From Euglena gracilis (Eukaryota; Euglenida; Euglenophyceae; Euglenales), in contig CP154956.1 in assembly GCA_039621445.1 (NCBI GenBank), positions 68,744,349-68,808,348 on the forward strand: a DNA stretch of 64,000 nt, in the 5' to 3' direction. This document shows positions 39,764-49,649 of this stretch, in pieces (position 1 is the stretch's first letter; every line of letters starts with the position of its first letter). Position numbers and translations under genes: made by a program. The notes beneath the pieces were generated by a model, which was not told the DNA's origin, ran no database searches, and saw nothing but the letters and a program-made list of their open reading frames with translations.

Positions 39764-40168
39764 TGGCCTCACAATGGCAAAGTGCGGAGCCCGAGGTGTC
39801 TCGTACTCCCTCGAGGCAAGCCGAAAAGGGAGGAAGGGACACCGAGGGCGAAGCACAAAGACATTGTGAGCCCGACCCCCCCACCCCTTTAAGAAAATTT
39901 TTCTTCAAACGCCCTCGGTCAGAAGATGGGGGCCCGGGGGAGGGGGAGGTGGGGGGGGGAGCCCCCCAGGGAAAAAGACAGCGCCATGGTCGGCACGTCG
40001 GAGACAAAGAAGCCAACTCCGGCGAGGCGGCACTAAGCGGGACCTCCTAACCCAGCGCAGCGAACAATCACACAACAAACCGCCGGCGAGCAAGGCATGG
40101 CCTCACAATGTCTTTGTGTTTCGCCCTCGGTGTCCCTTCCTCCCTTTTCGGCTTGCCTCGAGGGAGTA
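39764..40168 (+). repeat. Right terminal region of DIRS-like element A1
   Basis: 39,764-39,800 is the inverted partner of 18,581-18,618. Then a unit GTACTCCCTCGAGGCAAGCC...GACATTGTGAG (39,802-39,868) reappears inverted at about 40,104-40,168, giving an internal inverted repeat around about 235 bp that holds the complement of the left terminal unit (CACTAAGCGGGACCTCCTAA, CCGCCGGCGAGCAAGG). Such termini resemble the internal complementary region of DIRS elements, used to complete the ends through a circular intermediate. Confidence 0.7.
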
Positions 40169-40263
40169 CGATTAAAGAACCTTGAAAAGCTAATTTGAAA
40201 GAGTGAAGTCAATCGAATGATCCAGAAGGTGAAGCCCGTAGAGAATATCAAATAAGAATTTGG

Positions 40264-41420
40264 ACCACTCGGGCTCCGCACTGCGAGATGGTGGGTTCCT
40301 GCTTTCCTTGCCGGCTTTTCTGTTCTGGTGTGATTGTGCGTGCGCGGGGGGTGCTTCTTACTGCTTTTGTTGCCGGAGTTGGCTGACTCTTAATTCTGCA
40401 CTTCGCCCCAAGGAGAAGTAATTTCAACTCAACGAGTTCAAAACGTTTACCGCATCGACCAATCGATACAGAGGAAAAGAGCAATTCAGACGATATAGAA
40501 AGCGGAGGAAGAAAATGTTGATTTCCATGACAGATGCAACATACCTGGTGTCCAGCGGCCCAGCGGAGCAACCAAGAAGAAGCGAAGGCAGCACAAGCTG
40601 GAGAAGATTGAGTTCCAGCGGGCGCCGGAGCAACCAACATGGAACCAAACTGTCCAGCAGCATTACCAGGAATTTCAAGGAAGAAACCTGAAATGGAGAA
40701 GAGTGGAGGAGCAGCAGGCGCTGGAGACGATCACGGGGCAGCAGCAAAACACCAGTCCGTGGCCGTCGCAACCCCCCCTCCTTCCAGTCTCCCTGAAAAA
40801 TTTCGATTCTAACAGTTTAACTATGGCCATGGACCCTGGACAGTGGTGGCCAGAAAATCGAGGAGACAAAGACACCAGCAGCCCACAGCCCAGAGGGAAG
40901 AACTGGGAAGAAAGGTCTGGAAAATTACCCCCCGTTTTCACATCCCCACACTCCACCCAGGGGGAATATTCCAAGGGAAAATGGAGGACATCAAGGGCAT
41001 GGAGACCCTTCTCAACAAGGCTATGGCAGCCTTTATCGTCAAGGGCATGGAGCCCTGCTGCAAGGCTATGGAAGCCAAAAGCTCAGGCTTCAGAACTGCC
41101 ATTATATTCAAAATCAAGGAGCCAATGGAGGCCAGTGGAGGCATCAAGACCTCAAGGCCAGTGGAGACCATTTCAGTCAATGTCAGGAGGCCACTGGAGG
41201 CCAGTATATCACAGACACCCCAGCTTTATATGTACCTCCCAACTGCATACACAGACCTTCCCCCGTCATTCAAAAACAGGGGGAAAGCCTGTCTTTGGAA
41301 AGCCCTTTGGCAGGTCCAGATGCAGCCCCAGTGATGGGGCAGCCAGGTGTGACCCCAGTGATGGGGCAGCCAGGGGAAGGACCACAGTGATGGGGCCTGT
41401 GGAATCCCCAGACACATTAC
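40264..41420 (+). pseudogene. Left end and gag-like region of DIRS-like element B1
   Basis: It begins with the family-B inverted terminal repeat (40,264-40,295, CTCGGGCTCCGCACTGCGAG; same as 59,696-59,728). A leader follows and then the gag-like frame (about 40,514 onward: MLISMTDATYLVSSGPAEQ), broken by frameshifts. The frame at 40,703 carries EEQQALETITGQQQ and repeated Q-W-R-P-F/V phrases, then SPSDGAAR-type repeats encoded by CCCCAGTGATGGGGCAGCCA units. Homologous to 59,955-61,310. It ends at about 41,420 where other elements have inserted. Confidence 0.7.
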
Positions 41421-41834
41421 AACCCCCCCCAAATAATACCCCCCACCCAAACCCCCCCCCCCCAAATAATACCCCCCCTTGGGGTCCGACTTCGGCCGCC
41501 GAAATATTACCCCCCCCCCCGTGGTTTCGGGCCGAAGGCACGGTTTTTTGACCTGAAAATGTAGGTAAAAATCACAATTTCTGACAACAAATTATGGAAA
41601 AAATGGATTTTTCTGGCTCATCTGACCTCCAAAAATGGTAAATTTCACAAGGATGTGCAAAAAATGACCCCAAAGGGCGGTTTTGGGTGCTATTTTGGGT
41701 TTTACGGGACTTCGGAAAATTTCGAAAATTTTGGAAAAATAATACCCCCCCCCCCAAATAATTCCCCCCCCCCCTCGGGCCGGGACTTCGGGCGAAAAAA
41801 TAATACCCCGGGGGGGTGTTATTTGGGGAGGGGT
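41421..41834. mobile_element. Small C-rich element with CCCCAAATAAYACCCCCCC terminal inverted repeats
   Basis: The left end has CCCCAAATAATACCCCCC (with a second copy at about 41,460). The right end is the inverse, GGGGGGGTGTTATTTGGGG. GACTTCGG appears near both ends (in direct orientation). No coding capacity. It lies exactly at the junction between the interrupted DIRS-like element B1 and the truncated Ty3 copy 2, so it may have inserted into, or helped delete, the Ty3 3' half. Confidence 0.55.
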
Positions 41835-41839
41835 TCAGT

Positions 41840-43461
41840 CAGGTGACTCAGATATCCGAGCACGCGAAATGGGGGGTAGTGAGCGGATTTCCGTCACCGT
41901 GGTGGACAACAAAGTGCAACGGGTTTGTAATTCCCCAATAGCGGCCTGAATACCACTAATGTCGGGAATTCGCTTGGAAAGTGCAGAAACATGCTCCTGC
42001 AAACCGACAACGGTGGCATTAATACCGCCAATGTCCGTTTGCATTTGTTGTTGCGTAAAATCCAACCGTTGTGCGCAATCCGCGATTTTCGCGTTCAAGG
42101 TGGTTAATCCATCCTAATTTGCGGCACAATGACAGGATTTTGGTTCCAAGTGTAAAATTCGTTCCTCCAAGAGCTGGATTTGCGTACGGGGAACAAAATT
42201 TTCTTGCACTTTCGCTTGAAATTGCTTCAAATGCTCGATTTCCAAGCCAAGATGCAAAATTCGTTGTTGCGCTTCTTGGAAAGAAGTGGTAAGTGCGGCA
42301 AAATGCTCAACCGCGACAAAGTTACCGATTTCCGGCATTTTGGGGGTGGCATTTTGCGCTTGTAACTGCTGCTGCAATTGCAGTAACATGGTTGAACAAG
42401 ATTCCAATTGGGCAAAAAGATGGCTCATACCATCCTGCACATGCAGAAACTTGGAATCATTCCGCGTTTCCGCTTCATGCAGCATTCCGCTGATTTGTTG
42501 GAAATTTTGTGGAAGTTGGATGCGCAAAATACTGTCAACACTTTCTCGAAAATGCTGAAGGTCTTTCCCCGCATTTTCAAAATTGTGTTGGCAATATTTG
42601 CCGATTTCCTGCAAATAATTCCAGCAACATTCCAGTTTGGTGTTGACAACCCTTTGATTGTCCTCATCGAACTGCAAAACTTTGTTGAGCATGGTTGCGC
42701 ATTCCGCAACGCATTGGTGGACATGCAAAATTTGCTTGCTAAGCGGGTGATCCGCTGGGAGTTGACCGAGAATTCGGTAAACATCACCGGGGGTGAGGTT
42801 ATCCCTCAAATCTTCCTCATAGTCCTCCACAATAGAAACGGCACCAGAGATTTCCGGTACCACCAGACGCATATCTGGGTTCCATGGCAATGCAGGGAAA
42901 ACCGCAGCTTCCGCGGGTAATCCCGGCAATGCGCGAAATGGTGGGTGTTAATTGAGGGGGGGGTTGGAAAAAACACGGTGTTTCCACCGAGTTGCACTCC
43001 AAAAGGCCCACCGGTGCTTCCACCGGGGATCTTTTGGGTGTGAACAGAGCAAAGGGCAAATACCCCTCACTTTGTTCATAGGTGACATGAACCAAGTGTG
43101 AGGGGGCAAGGGGTTCATCCCCTCGTCGCATCAATGATGGGTGAATCGGGATGGAGGAAGGCATTTTGCCACCTACATCCCGCACAATCAATGACAATGA
43201 TGATGAAGAGGGTTCATTACCCCCATGCAATAATGAAGGCGTTTCGCCTTTTGACAATGACAAATGAGTCAAATTGCCTTCTTCTTGCTTGAGGGGTCGG
43301 GAATTGGAACTTGTTTCATTCAAACCGTTCCAATCCCCGCAATCTTCATCACAATTGCTTAATGAACTCATCAACAAGTCATAATCAAATTTGGGGTTGG
43401 GGCTTGTGCTCTGCATCTTTTGAGATGGGTAAAAAGGCAAAAAACCCAAAGATTCACACAA
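41840..43461 (-). pseudogene. Truncated gag of Ty3 element copy 2
   Basis: The 5' portion of gag collinear with 37,250-38,850. It has its own lesions: a stop where copy 1 has Gln (at about 42,115, CAG to TAG) and a small deletion near 42,945 that shifts frame, but it keeps the bases lost in copy 1 near 38,127 and 38,510. The two copies together show the ancestral reading frame. Everything downstream (gag C-terminus, pol, accessory ORFs, 3' LTR) is missing beyond about 41,840. Confidence 0.88.
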
Positions 43462-43671
43462 ATAAGCAGAGAAACAGGGACCAGAAAGGTTGTATCGGCG
43501 ATTACCGAACAGAGCCTTCTGAGACCTGTATCCTTGCTTAAAGGTTGGCTAGGGGCCAGGAACAGTACTTTCACTGTGTTTCACGGCTCAGTACGATCCT
43601 CACCACCAGTCAACCACAGAGTTTATCTGTGTGGAACGTCTGTATAGGATCGTTGCCTAAATCTGCTACCA

Positions 43672-44099
43672 AGTGTACGTCCAAAGCTTTCCCTTTTTCC
43701 CTTTTTGGGACTTTCTGTAAAAGCCTTTCGCTTTTGCCTTGGTGCGCAGCCTACTTATGGTAGGGAAAAGTCTTTGGAGTAACGAAAAGTGGTTTTCCCC
43801 TTTTCTTCCCAATTCCCCAAGAAGCAAAGCACAAAGCAAAGATTCAGAAGTTTCTTCTGAGATCAAAGTCGATTGTTCCGAGGGTTTTTCCCTCTGACAA
43901 AACCAATGGTCAAACTTTGAGATTGTGAGAGTAAAGAATACCACCTGTGGGGGAAGGAGAGAAAAGTGCTGACGTGTCCAGGGGCAGATCCCAGAAGGGT
44001 CTGCCACGATCTTACCAGCTGTGGGTTTCCACAGTGGTGCGACCGTCACAGAACCCACTCTGCAGATATCCTACAGAGCTGGGACGTGCCTGGTACACA
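43672..44099 (-). repeat. 5' LTR of Ty3 element copy 2 (428 bp)
   Basis: Same length and ends as the other two LTRs but with several substitutions against copy 1, so the insertion or source is older. The PBS is at 43,662-43,671 (TGGTAGCAGA on the minus strand), with no 56-bp duplication. Right flank TTCAC against expected TTACAC suggests target duplication TTACA with a one-base loss; the left flank at 41,416-41,421 reads TTACA. Confidence 0.9.
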
Positions 44100-46480
44100 T
44101 TCACCCAGGGGTGCCCTGCAGGCCAGCATCCCCCATTGGGTCCAGGCAGGAGCCAGCAGAGAGGTATTAAACCTGATAAGGGGAGGATTTATGGCAGATC
44201 TTAGCCTCCCCCCTGAAATGTCCAAAAAAGTTCTCTTCAAAACCCACCAAGAAATAATGACTGCCCAGGAAATTAAGAGACAATACGAATGCGTACGGGC
44301 AACCAGGCAAATTCCCCCAGAGGAGGCAAAACATTTTGTCCCTTACTTCATCATTTCCAAAAAGAAGGGGAAAAGACAAAAGAGAGACTCATTTCAGATT
44401 GTCGACAGTTAAAATTCCACTTCACCCCCCAGAAGTTCAGACTGGAGCACATGGGAAACATCTTCCGATATTTAAGGAAAGTTTGGTTTTGTGGAAAGAT
44501 CGATCTGAAAGATACTTATTTCCATATACAGCTTCACAGCAGGTTAGAAAAGTATGTTTGCGTGCAGGTAGGGGGGAGAAACCTGGCAGTTTCACGCTGC
44601 ATGTTTTGGCATCAGCAGCCTGCCACAGAAGTTTATGACTCTCATGAGAGTCTGGGAAAGAAAATAGAGAAAGAAGGGCAAGGTAGTTCTCATCTCCTAG
44701 ACAACTTTCTGCTGTTATCCCGCAGCAAAAAGACGGCAGCCCAGCATTTGGCAGAAATAAAACAGGACCTTTTACTGGCAGGTTTCAGATTAAACCTCCC
44801 CAAATCCTGTCTGGAACCCACACAGGAGATAAAGCATTTGGGCCAGTGGGTCAATTTGAAAAAAGGCCAGCTGGAATTTCCACAGGAAAAGCTAAAATCC
44901 TTGAGAAAGGAGCTAGGCAAAGTGCTCACAGCACAAAAAATGAGCTGCAGAAAAATTAGTTCTATTGTGGGGCAAGTCAGAAGCTATTTAGTATCAATGC
45001 CATTTCTCAGAATGCTGACAGATCAACTTTGCAAAATGGTGGATTTGCACACAAAGTGGGGTTGGGACCACACCCCAACCATTCCCCAGGGGGTCAACTA
45101 TCAAACTGTGGAGTTAAAAGCGTTTTTGCAGCCAGGTGTGGGCAGACCTTTTCAATCCCAGGCCTCTCAGGACCTGTTCTCAGACAGCAGCACCTGGCAG
45201 TGGGGGGGGCTGGACAAAAACTCAGGCCAAAAGGTGCAGGATTTTTGGAGGGACCTGCACGTCCTTCACATCAATCAAAAAGAATTGATGTCAGCTGTGG
45301 AGACAGTAAAAAGTCTGACCAAGCTAAAACAAACAATAGTGCTTCATGTGGACAGGCAGGTGGCTGTAAGTTATTTAACCAAATGGGGAGGCAGAAAGCC
45401 CTACCTCAATTCCATCTTAAAACCCCCGCTGTATCATTGTCAGGAAAAGCAAATCAGTTTGCTGGTGGTTTGGGTTCCCACAAAGGAGCAATTGGCAGAC
45501 TTCTGAACAGGGAGCAAAGGGACCCAGGGGATTGTACCTTAAAACTGAACATCTTTCATCAAATTCTTCAATTTTTCAGAAAGACATAACCCCAGAGGTG
45601 GGCATGTTTTGCACACCGAGCAACAAAAAAATCACCAAGTTCATTTGTCGTTACCCCCACCAAGGAGCTTTGCTGGTGGATGCCTTGAATGCAGATTTGA
45701 GGGGTCTCCCCCCAGTTTATGCCAACCCTCCCTAAAGCATCATTCCACAGTCGGTTCAGAGATTAATGTTAAAGCCAGACCTGACTTGTCTGTTGATCGT
45801 ACCCCACTGGGCTTCGACGTCATGGTGGCGCCAATTAATGTCAATCAGCCAGCCAGGCAGCAAAGTTTTTACTTGTACCCCCCCAGTGGGGTCTGTTCAC
45901 CAGCTGCTGGGAGGAGGAGATGCCCCCCCAAGGTGGAGTTTGGCATGCTTGATTGTGTCAGGCAAATATTGCAATCCCAGGAACTTTTGATGTCCAGTAT
46001 CGACACTTACATAAAAAACCTGGGAAATGCCAGGAGATATGGCTCAGCCTTCAGGACATTGGTGGGCCAATTGCTGAGCATAAGGATTGCCCCTGCAGGA
46101 CTGCACAGTCCACAAGATGGCCGAGGCCATCCTTGATGTTGCAACCCACAGCCTCAACACTGCACGAAATGCGCATGCAGCCGTTTCAACACTCCCAGGG
46201 CTTGGGTCATTGAATTTCTCCCCTCTTTTTCCTCCATTGAAAAGAAAAATGAATTCCAATGTCTGCAAGTATGCCCATTTTTGGGACCCTACTGACTTCG
46301 TAGAAAACATCATCAGGAAATCAAAGCTGCTCTCAGACGTCTCTGTTAAAGAAGCCTCCAACAGACTCATCGTCTGTTGGAGGCTTTTGGCCCTCCACAG
46401 TGGGGTTGATCTGCCAGGATACAGCGGAAATTCAGTGGTTTGTTCTCAGGGAATTTTGATGTGTAAAAAACCTCTGCTAC
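44100..46480 (+). pseudogene. RT, RNase H and 5' recombinase of DIRS-like element B1 (degenerate)
   Basis: It continues the element cut at 41,420 (LQASIPHWVQAGASREVLN ...). A one-base loss near 44,357 separates the PYFIISKK start from RLISDCRQL, and another lesion near the active site leaves LLDN where B2 has YLDD, so the RT is dead. RNase H is recognisable (FSDSSTWQWGGLD, HINQKELMSAV, LHVDRQVAVSYL), then the CTPSNKK...VDALNADL...PPVYANPP segment and the recombinase N-terminus with the FWDPTDFVENI block and box I region (LLALHSGVDL; the box I Arg is replaced by Ser). It ends abruptly near 46,480, before boxes II and III, at the foldback element. Confidence 0.8.
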
Positions 46481-46484
46481 CAGT

Positions 46485-46940
46485 TTCCCGAACAGTATTG
46501 TTTTTGCCCAGCTTTCACTGCTGGGGGTCCGTGAGGGGGTACCGGCGGGGTGAGGGGTTGGCGCCATGGGCTCTGGGGAGAGAGATAGGTTCGGGGTACT
46601 CTCCTTCCCACGTAGTATTTTTTCCCGGGGCCGAAGGCCCTTCTTTTTGGGGAGTGTTTCGAGGGAGGAGTCCGGCTTGGAGTCCCTTTTGGCGGTGGAG
46701 GGTGTTTTAGGGAAAGGCCTGGTTGGAGCCCTTCCCTATGCTTGTACCACAGCACCAACACCTTTTTTGCTTGTACTGCTCCTCCTGCGCCAGCAGATAG
46801 CCAATGTTTGTAATCTTTTGTTTCATCCGCACTTGGTATTTTGAATTTCTCGGTTTTTGCCGCTTCTTGGCTACAGCGCTTTTCTTTGAATTCTCATAAA
46901 ATGCACCTTGACCTTGGGCTTGGTTCAGCAGGCACATTCT
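46485..46940 (-). repeat. Left arm of a foldback-like element
   Basis: Read on the minus strand this matches the right arm (about 48,960-49,636) in order: a short peptide-like block (CWCCGTSIGKGSNQAFP), AACCAGGC-TTTCCCTAAAAC, GGCCTTCGG-CCC, TACGTGGGAA, CAGAGCCC, GTGAAAGCTGGGCAAAAA and GTTCGGGAAACTG at the outer end. The arms are diverged and the right one carries an extra repeat block. No transposase was identified. Confidence 0.7.
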
Positions 46941-47079
46941 TCAATTGAAAACATAATTTGAAAGAGATGGAGCCTGCAGTGAAAACTTGACAACAGTTAG
47001 AGTACGTTTCCGCTATTTGCATGCTGAATTCGCTGTGCAGCTCGCTATATACAAAACGCTAGCAGCAGCAGCCGGTCCG

Positions 47080-48440
47080 CCAACTCCAAGAGCAGCCCAG
47101 TGGGGCCGCCCACGACCTCGTGGGAGGGGGCAGCAAAAAGCGGCCCAGGAGGGGACGCCACAAGACCACCGGGGCAGGGCAAGCACGGCCCAGGGGAGGG
47201 CCGGCCAAAAAAAAGAAAGCGACCAAGGGGGGACGCCCAGGACCCGGTATGGGATCCAGGAACGGCCCAGGGGGGCCGACCACAAACCGTCCCAGGGGGG
47301 AGGCGGGGGCTGAAAAGCGTCCCAGGGGGGCCGCACAGGACCCGGGGTGGAGGAGAGCGCCGAACAACGGCCCAGAGGGGCGCCCAAGAACCCAGAGGCG
47401 GCGGGCGAACGACCCGGGGCGGTCACTCAAGAGTGGCCAAGGAGATTTGCCATGGACCACGACTGGGGGGAGGGGCACCGAAGAACGGCCCAGGGGGGCT
47501 GCCCACGACCCGAGGGACGGAAGTCGAAAAGCGGCCTGGATAGGCCGCCCACGACCCGGGGGTGGGTCCCCAAGAACAGCCCAGCGGGGTGCCCACGACC
47601 CCAGCGAGGGGGAGAGGCCTAAAAGCGGCCCAGCAGGTCCGCCAAGGACCCAGGCGGGAGGACGACGAAGAACGGCCCAAGGGGGCACCCCATGACTACA
47701 GGAGGGAGTGGGCGGCTCCAGAGCGGCGCAGGGGGGGCACCAACGACCACGGGCGTGGGGGCAAGCACAGCCCAGTGGGGCCGCAACAAAACGCGTCCCA
47801 GGGTGGCGCCCACGACCCTGGTTGTGGACCCAACAGAGGCCTATGGGGGGGGGCCGCCCACAACCCCGTGGATAGGGTGGCGCCGAAAAGCGGCTAGTGG
47901 GGCCGTCCAGGTCCCCGGGGGGAGGTTCCCCGAAGAACGGCTCAGGGGGCCGCCAAAGACGTTGGGGGGGGCCAAAAAGCAGCCAGGGGAGGCCGCCCAC
48001 GATCCGGGGGGGGGTAAGCACGGCCCAAGGACGTTCGCCCAAGACCGCGGGGGAGGAGGGGAGCGAAAAGAGGCCTAGGAGGGGCCGCCCACGACCCCGG
48101 GGGGGGCAAGCACGACCCTGCGGGGACTCCAAACAATAAAACCTGCCAGGGGGGGACACGACCTGGGAGGCCGCTCACGACCCACGGTGCGGGGGGGCGC
48201 CCAAGAGCATCCCAGGGGGGCCGTCCACGACCACGGGGGAGGAGGGCACCCAATGGCGGCCCAGGAGGGGCCGCCCAAGACCACCCGGAGGGGTCAAGCA
48301 CGGCCCAGGAGGGACTGGAAAAAAAACGCAAGGGGGGGCCGCCCAGGACCCCGGGGGAGGAAAATGCGGCGCAGGAGGGCCGCCCAAGACACCCGGAGGG
48401 TCCAGGTGCCCGAAAAAAAAATGGCCCAGGGGGGTGCCCC
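47080..48440. repeat. GC-rich degenerate minisatellite (units of roughly 55-70 bp)
   Basis: Units of the form CGGCCCAGGGGGGCCGCCCA followed by CGACC(C)-GGGGG and AAGCACGG/GAAAAGCG recur about twenty times with much variation. The composition leaves long open frames on both strands (Pro/Gly/Arg-rich), which I do not accept as genes. Confidence 0.8.
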
Positions 48441-48959
48441 GCCCCAGTGCGTGGGCGCACAACCGATACAGACCAGAATAACCACAAAGGAGGCGCCAAT
48501 GCCCAAGGCCAGCGAGTTCCTGAGGCCAGCCCGCAAGGCCAGACAACGCCAAAACGACGCCCATCTAACGCCTGCGGAGCGTAGCCAGGGATTGGCTGGC
48601 GTCCTCCCCTACCCGGACCACAGGAGCCCGCCAACAGCCGGCACGCCAGGCAGCGGCACAACACAGGAACGGAGAGCCTCGTCCAGCCTCCTGTTGCAGG
48701 GGGGCGAGAGAGACATGGCCGGGCAGCCGGAGGCAAAGCAGAGGAAGGGGACAGTTTGCTGGCCGCCTCTGCATCAACAATACTCTGCACTCAGCGCTCT
48801 ATTATTACCTGCCTAAGTCATTATAACCTGCCTGTGACATATCAGATTACTCCGCGGGATATTTTTCATCGTTCGCAGGCTCCCTCATTCTTACCTATAT
48901 GTTTGAAGTTGCTTTTGATGCGCTGTGATGATATGAAGGCAAAAGTACAAACGTTTCCA

Positions 48960-49636
48960 GATTTTCACGCGCTGGAGCAAAAAGAGTCAAAGATCAGTCA
49001 AACCCCGCAGAAAAAAAGTGTCAGACTTAAAAAAAAACGATATTTGGAATTTCGGGCTGTTGCTATTGGTGCAGGAAAAAAGACTTCATGGCAAAGGTGC
49101 TGTGGTTGAACCATAAGAAAGGGTCTCCAACCAGGCATTTTCCTAAAACCGCCTCACTGGAAGGCCGGAAGGGACGCCAAGACGGACTCTCCGGCTTGCC
49201 ATCCACTCTCCTGTCCCCACCCGTCAAAAGCCCTTTTCTTTTCAAAATGGCTTTTCGGAAAAATGGCGAAAAGCCGTTTAGCCGTCATAAAAACGGCAAA
49301 AAACTTCTCTCGCCATTGGCAAAACAAGCACAAAAGCCGTTTCACCGTTGGTAAAACGGTAAAAAAGCCGTTTCACCGTTGACAGAACGGCGAAAAAACC
49401 GTTTTGCCATTCAAAAGTGAGAAAAAAAGCAAAAAAGCCGAAAACATACGGATTGGAACACAAAAAAGGACGGCCTTCGGTCCCAGGGGTAAAATCTTAC
49501 GTGGGAAAGGGTGTATCCTGAGCGTATCCCTCCCCTCAGAGCCCGTCGCGCAAAGCCGTGACTCAGCCGGTTCCTCCTCACCGACCCACGGGAGTGAAAG
49601 CTGGGCAAAAAGAAATGGTTCGGGAAACTGTAAACA
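48960..49636 (+). repeat. Right arm of the foldback-like element, with an inserted hairpin repeat block
   Basis: The inverted partner of 46,485-46,940. Between GGCTTGCCATCCACTC (about 49,193) and GGACGGCCTTCGG (about 49,469) it has about 240 bp absent from the left arm, consisting of AAAAGCCGTTT/AAACGGC units in both orientations (tiny hairpins). The outer end GTTCGGGAAACTG is the inverse of CAGTTTCCCGAAC at about 46,484. Confidence 0.7.
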
Positions 49637-49649
49637 TCCACCTCTGCGC

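Noticed and set aside
47059-48790. Long Pro/Gly/Arg open frames on both strands (up to 366 aa)
   Set aside because: They translate a GC-rich minisatellite; both strands are open and the peptide repeats follow the DNA repeat.
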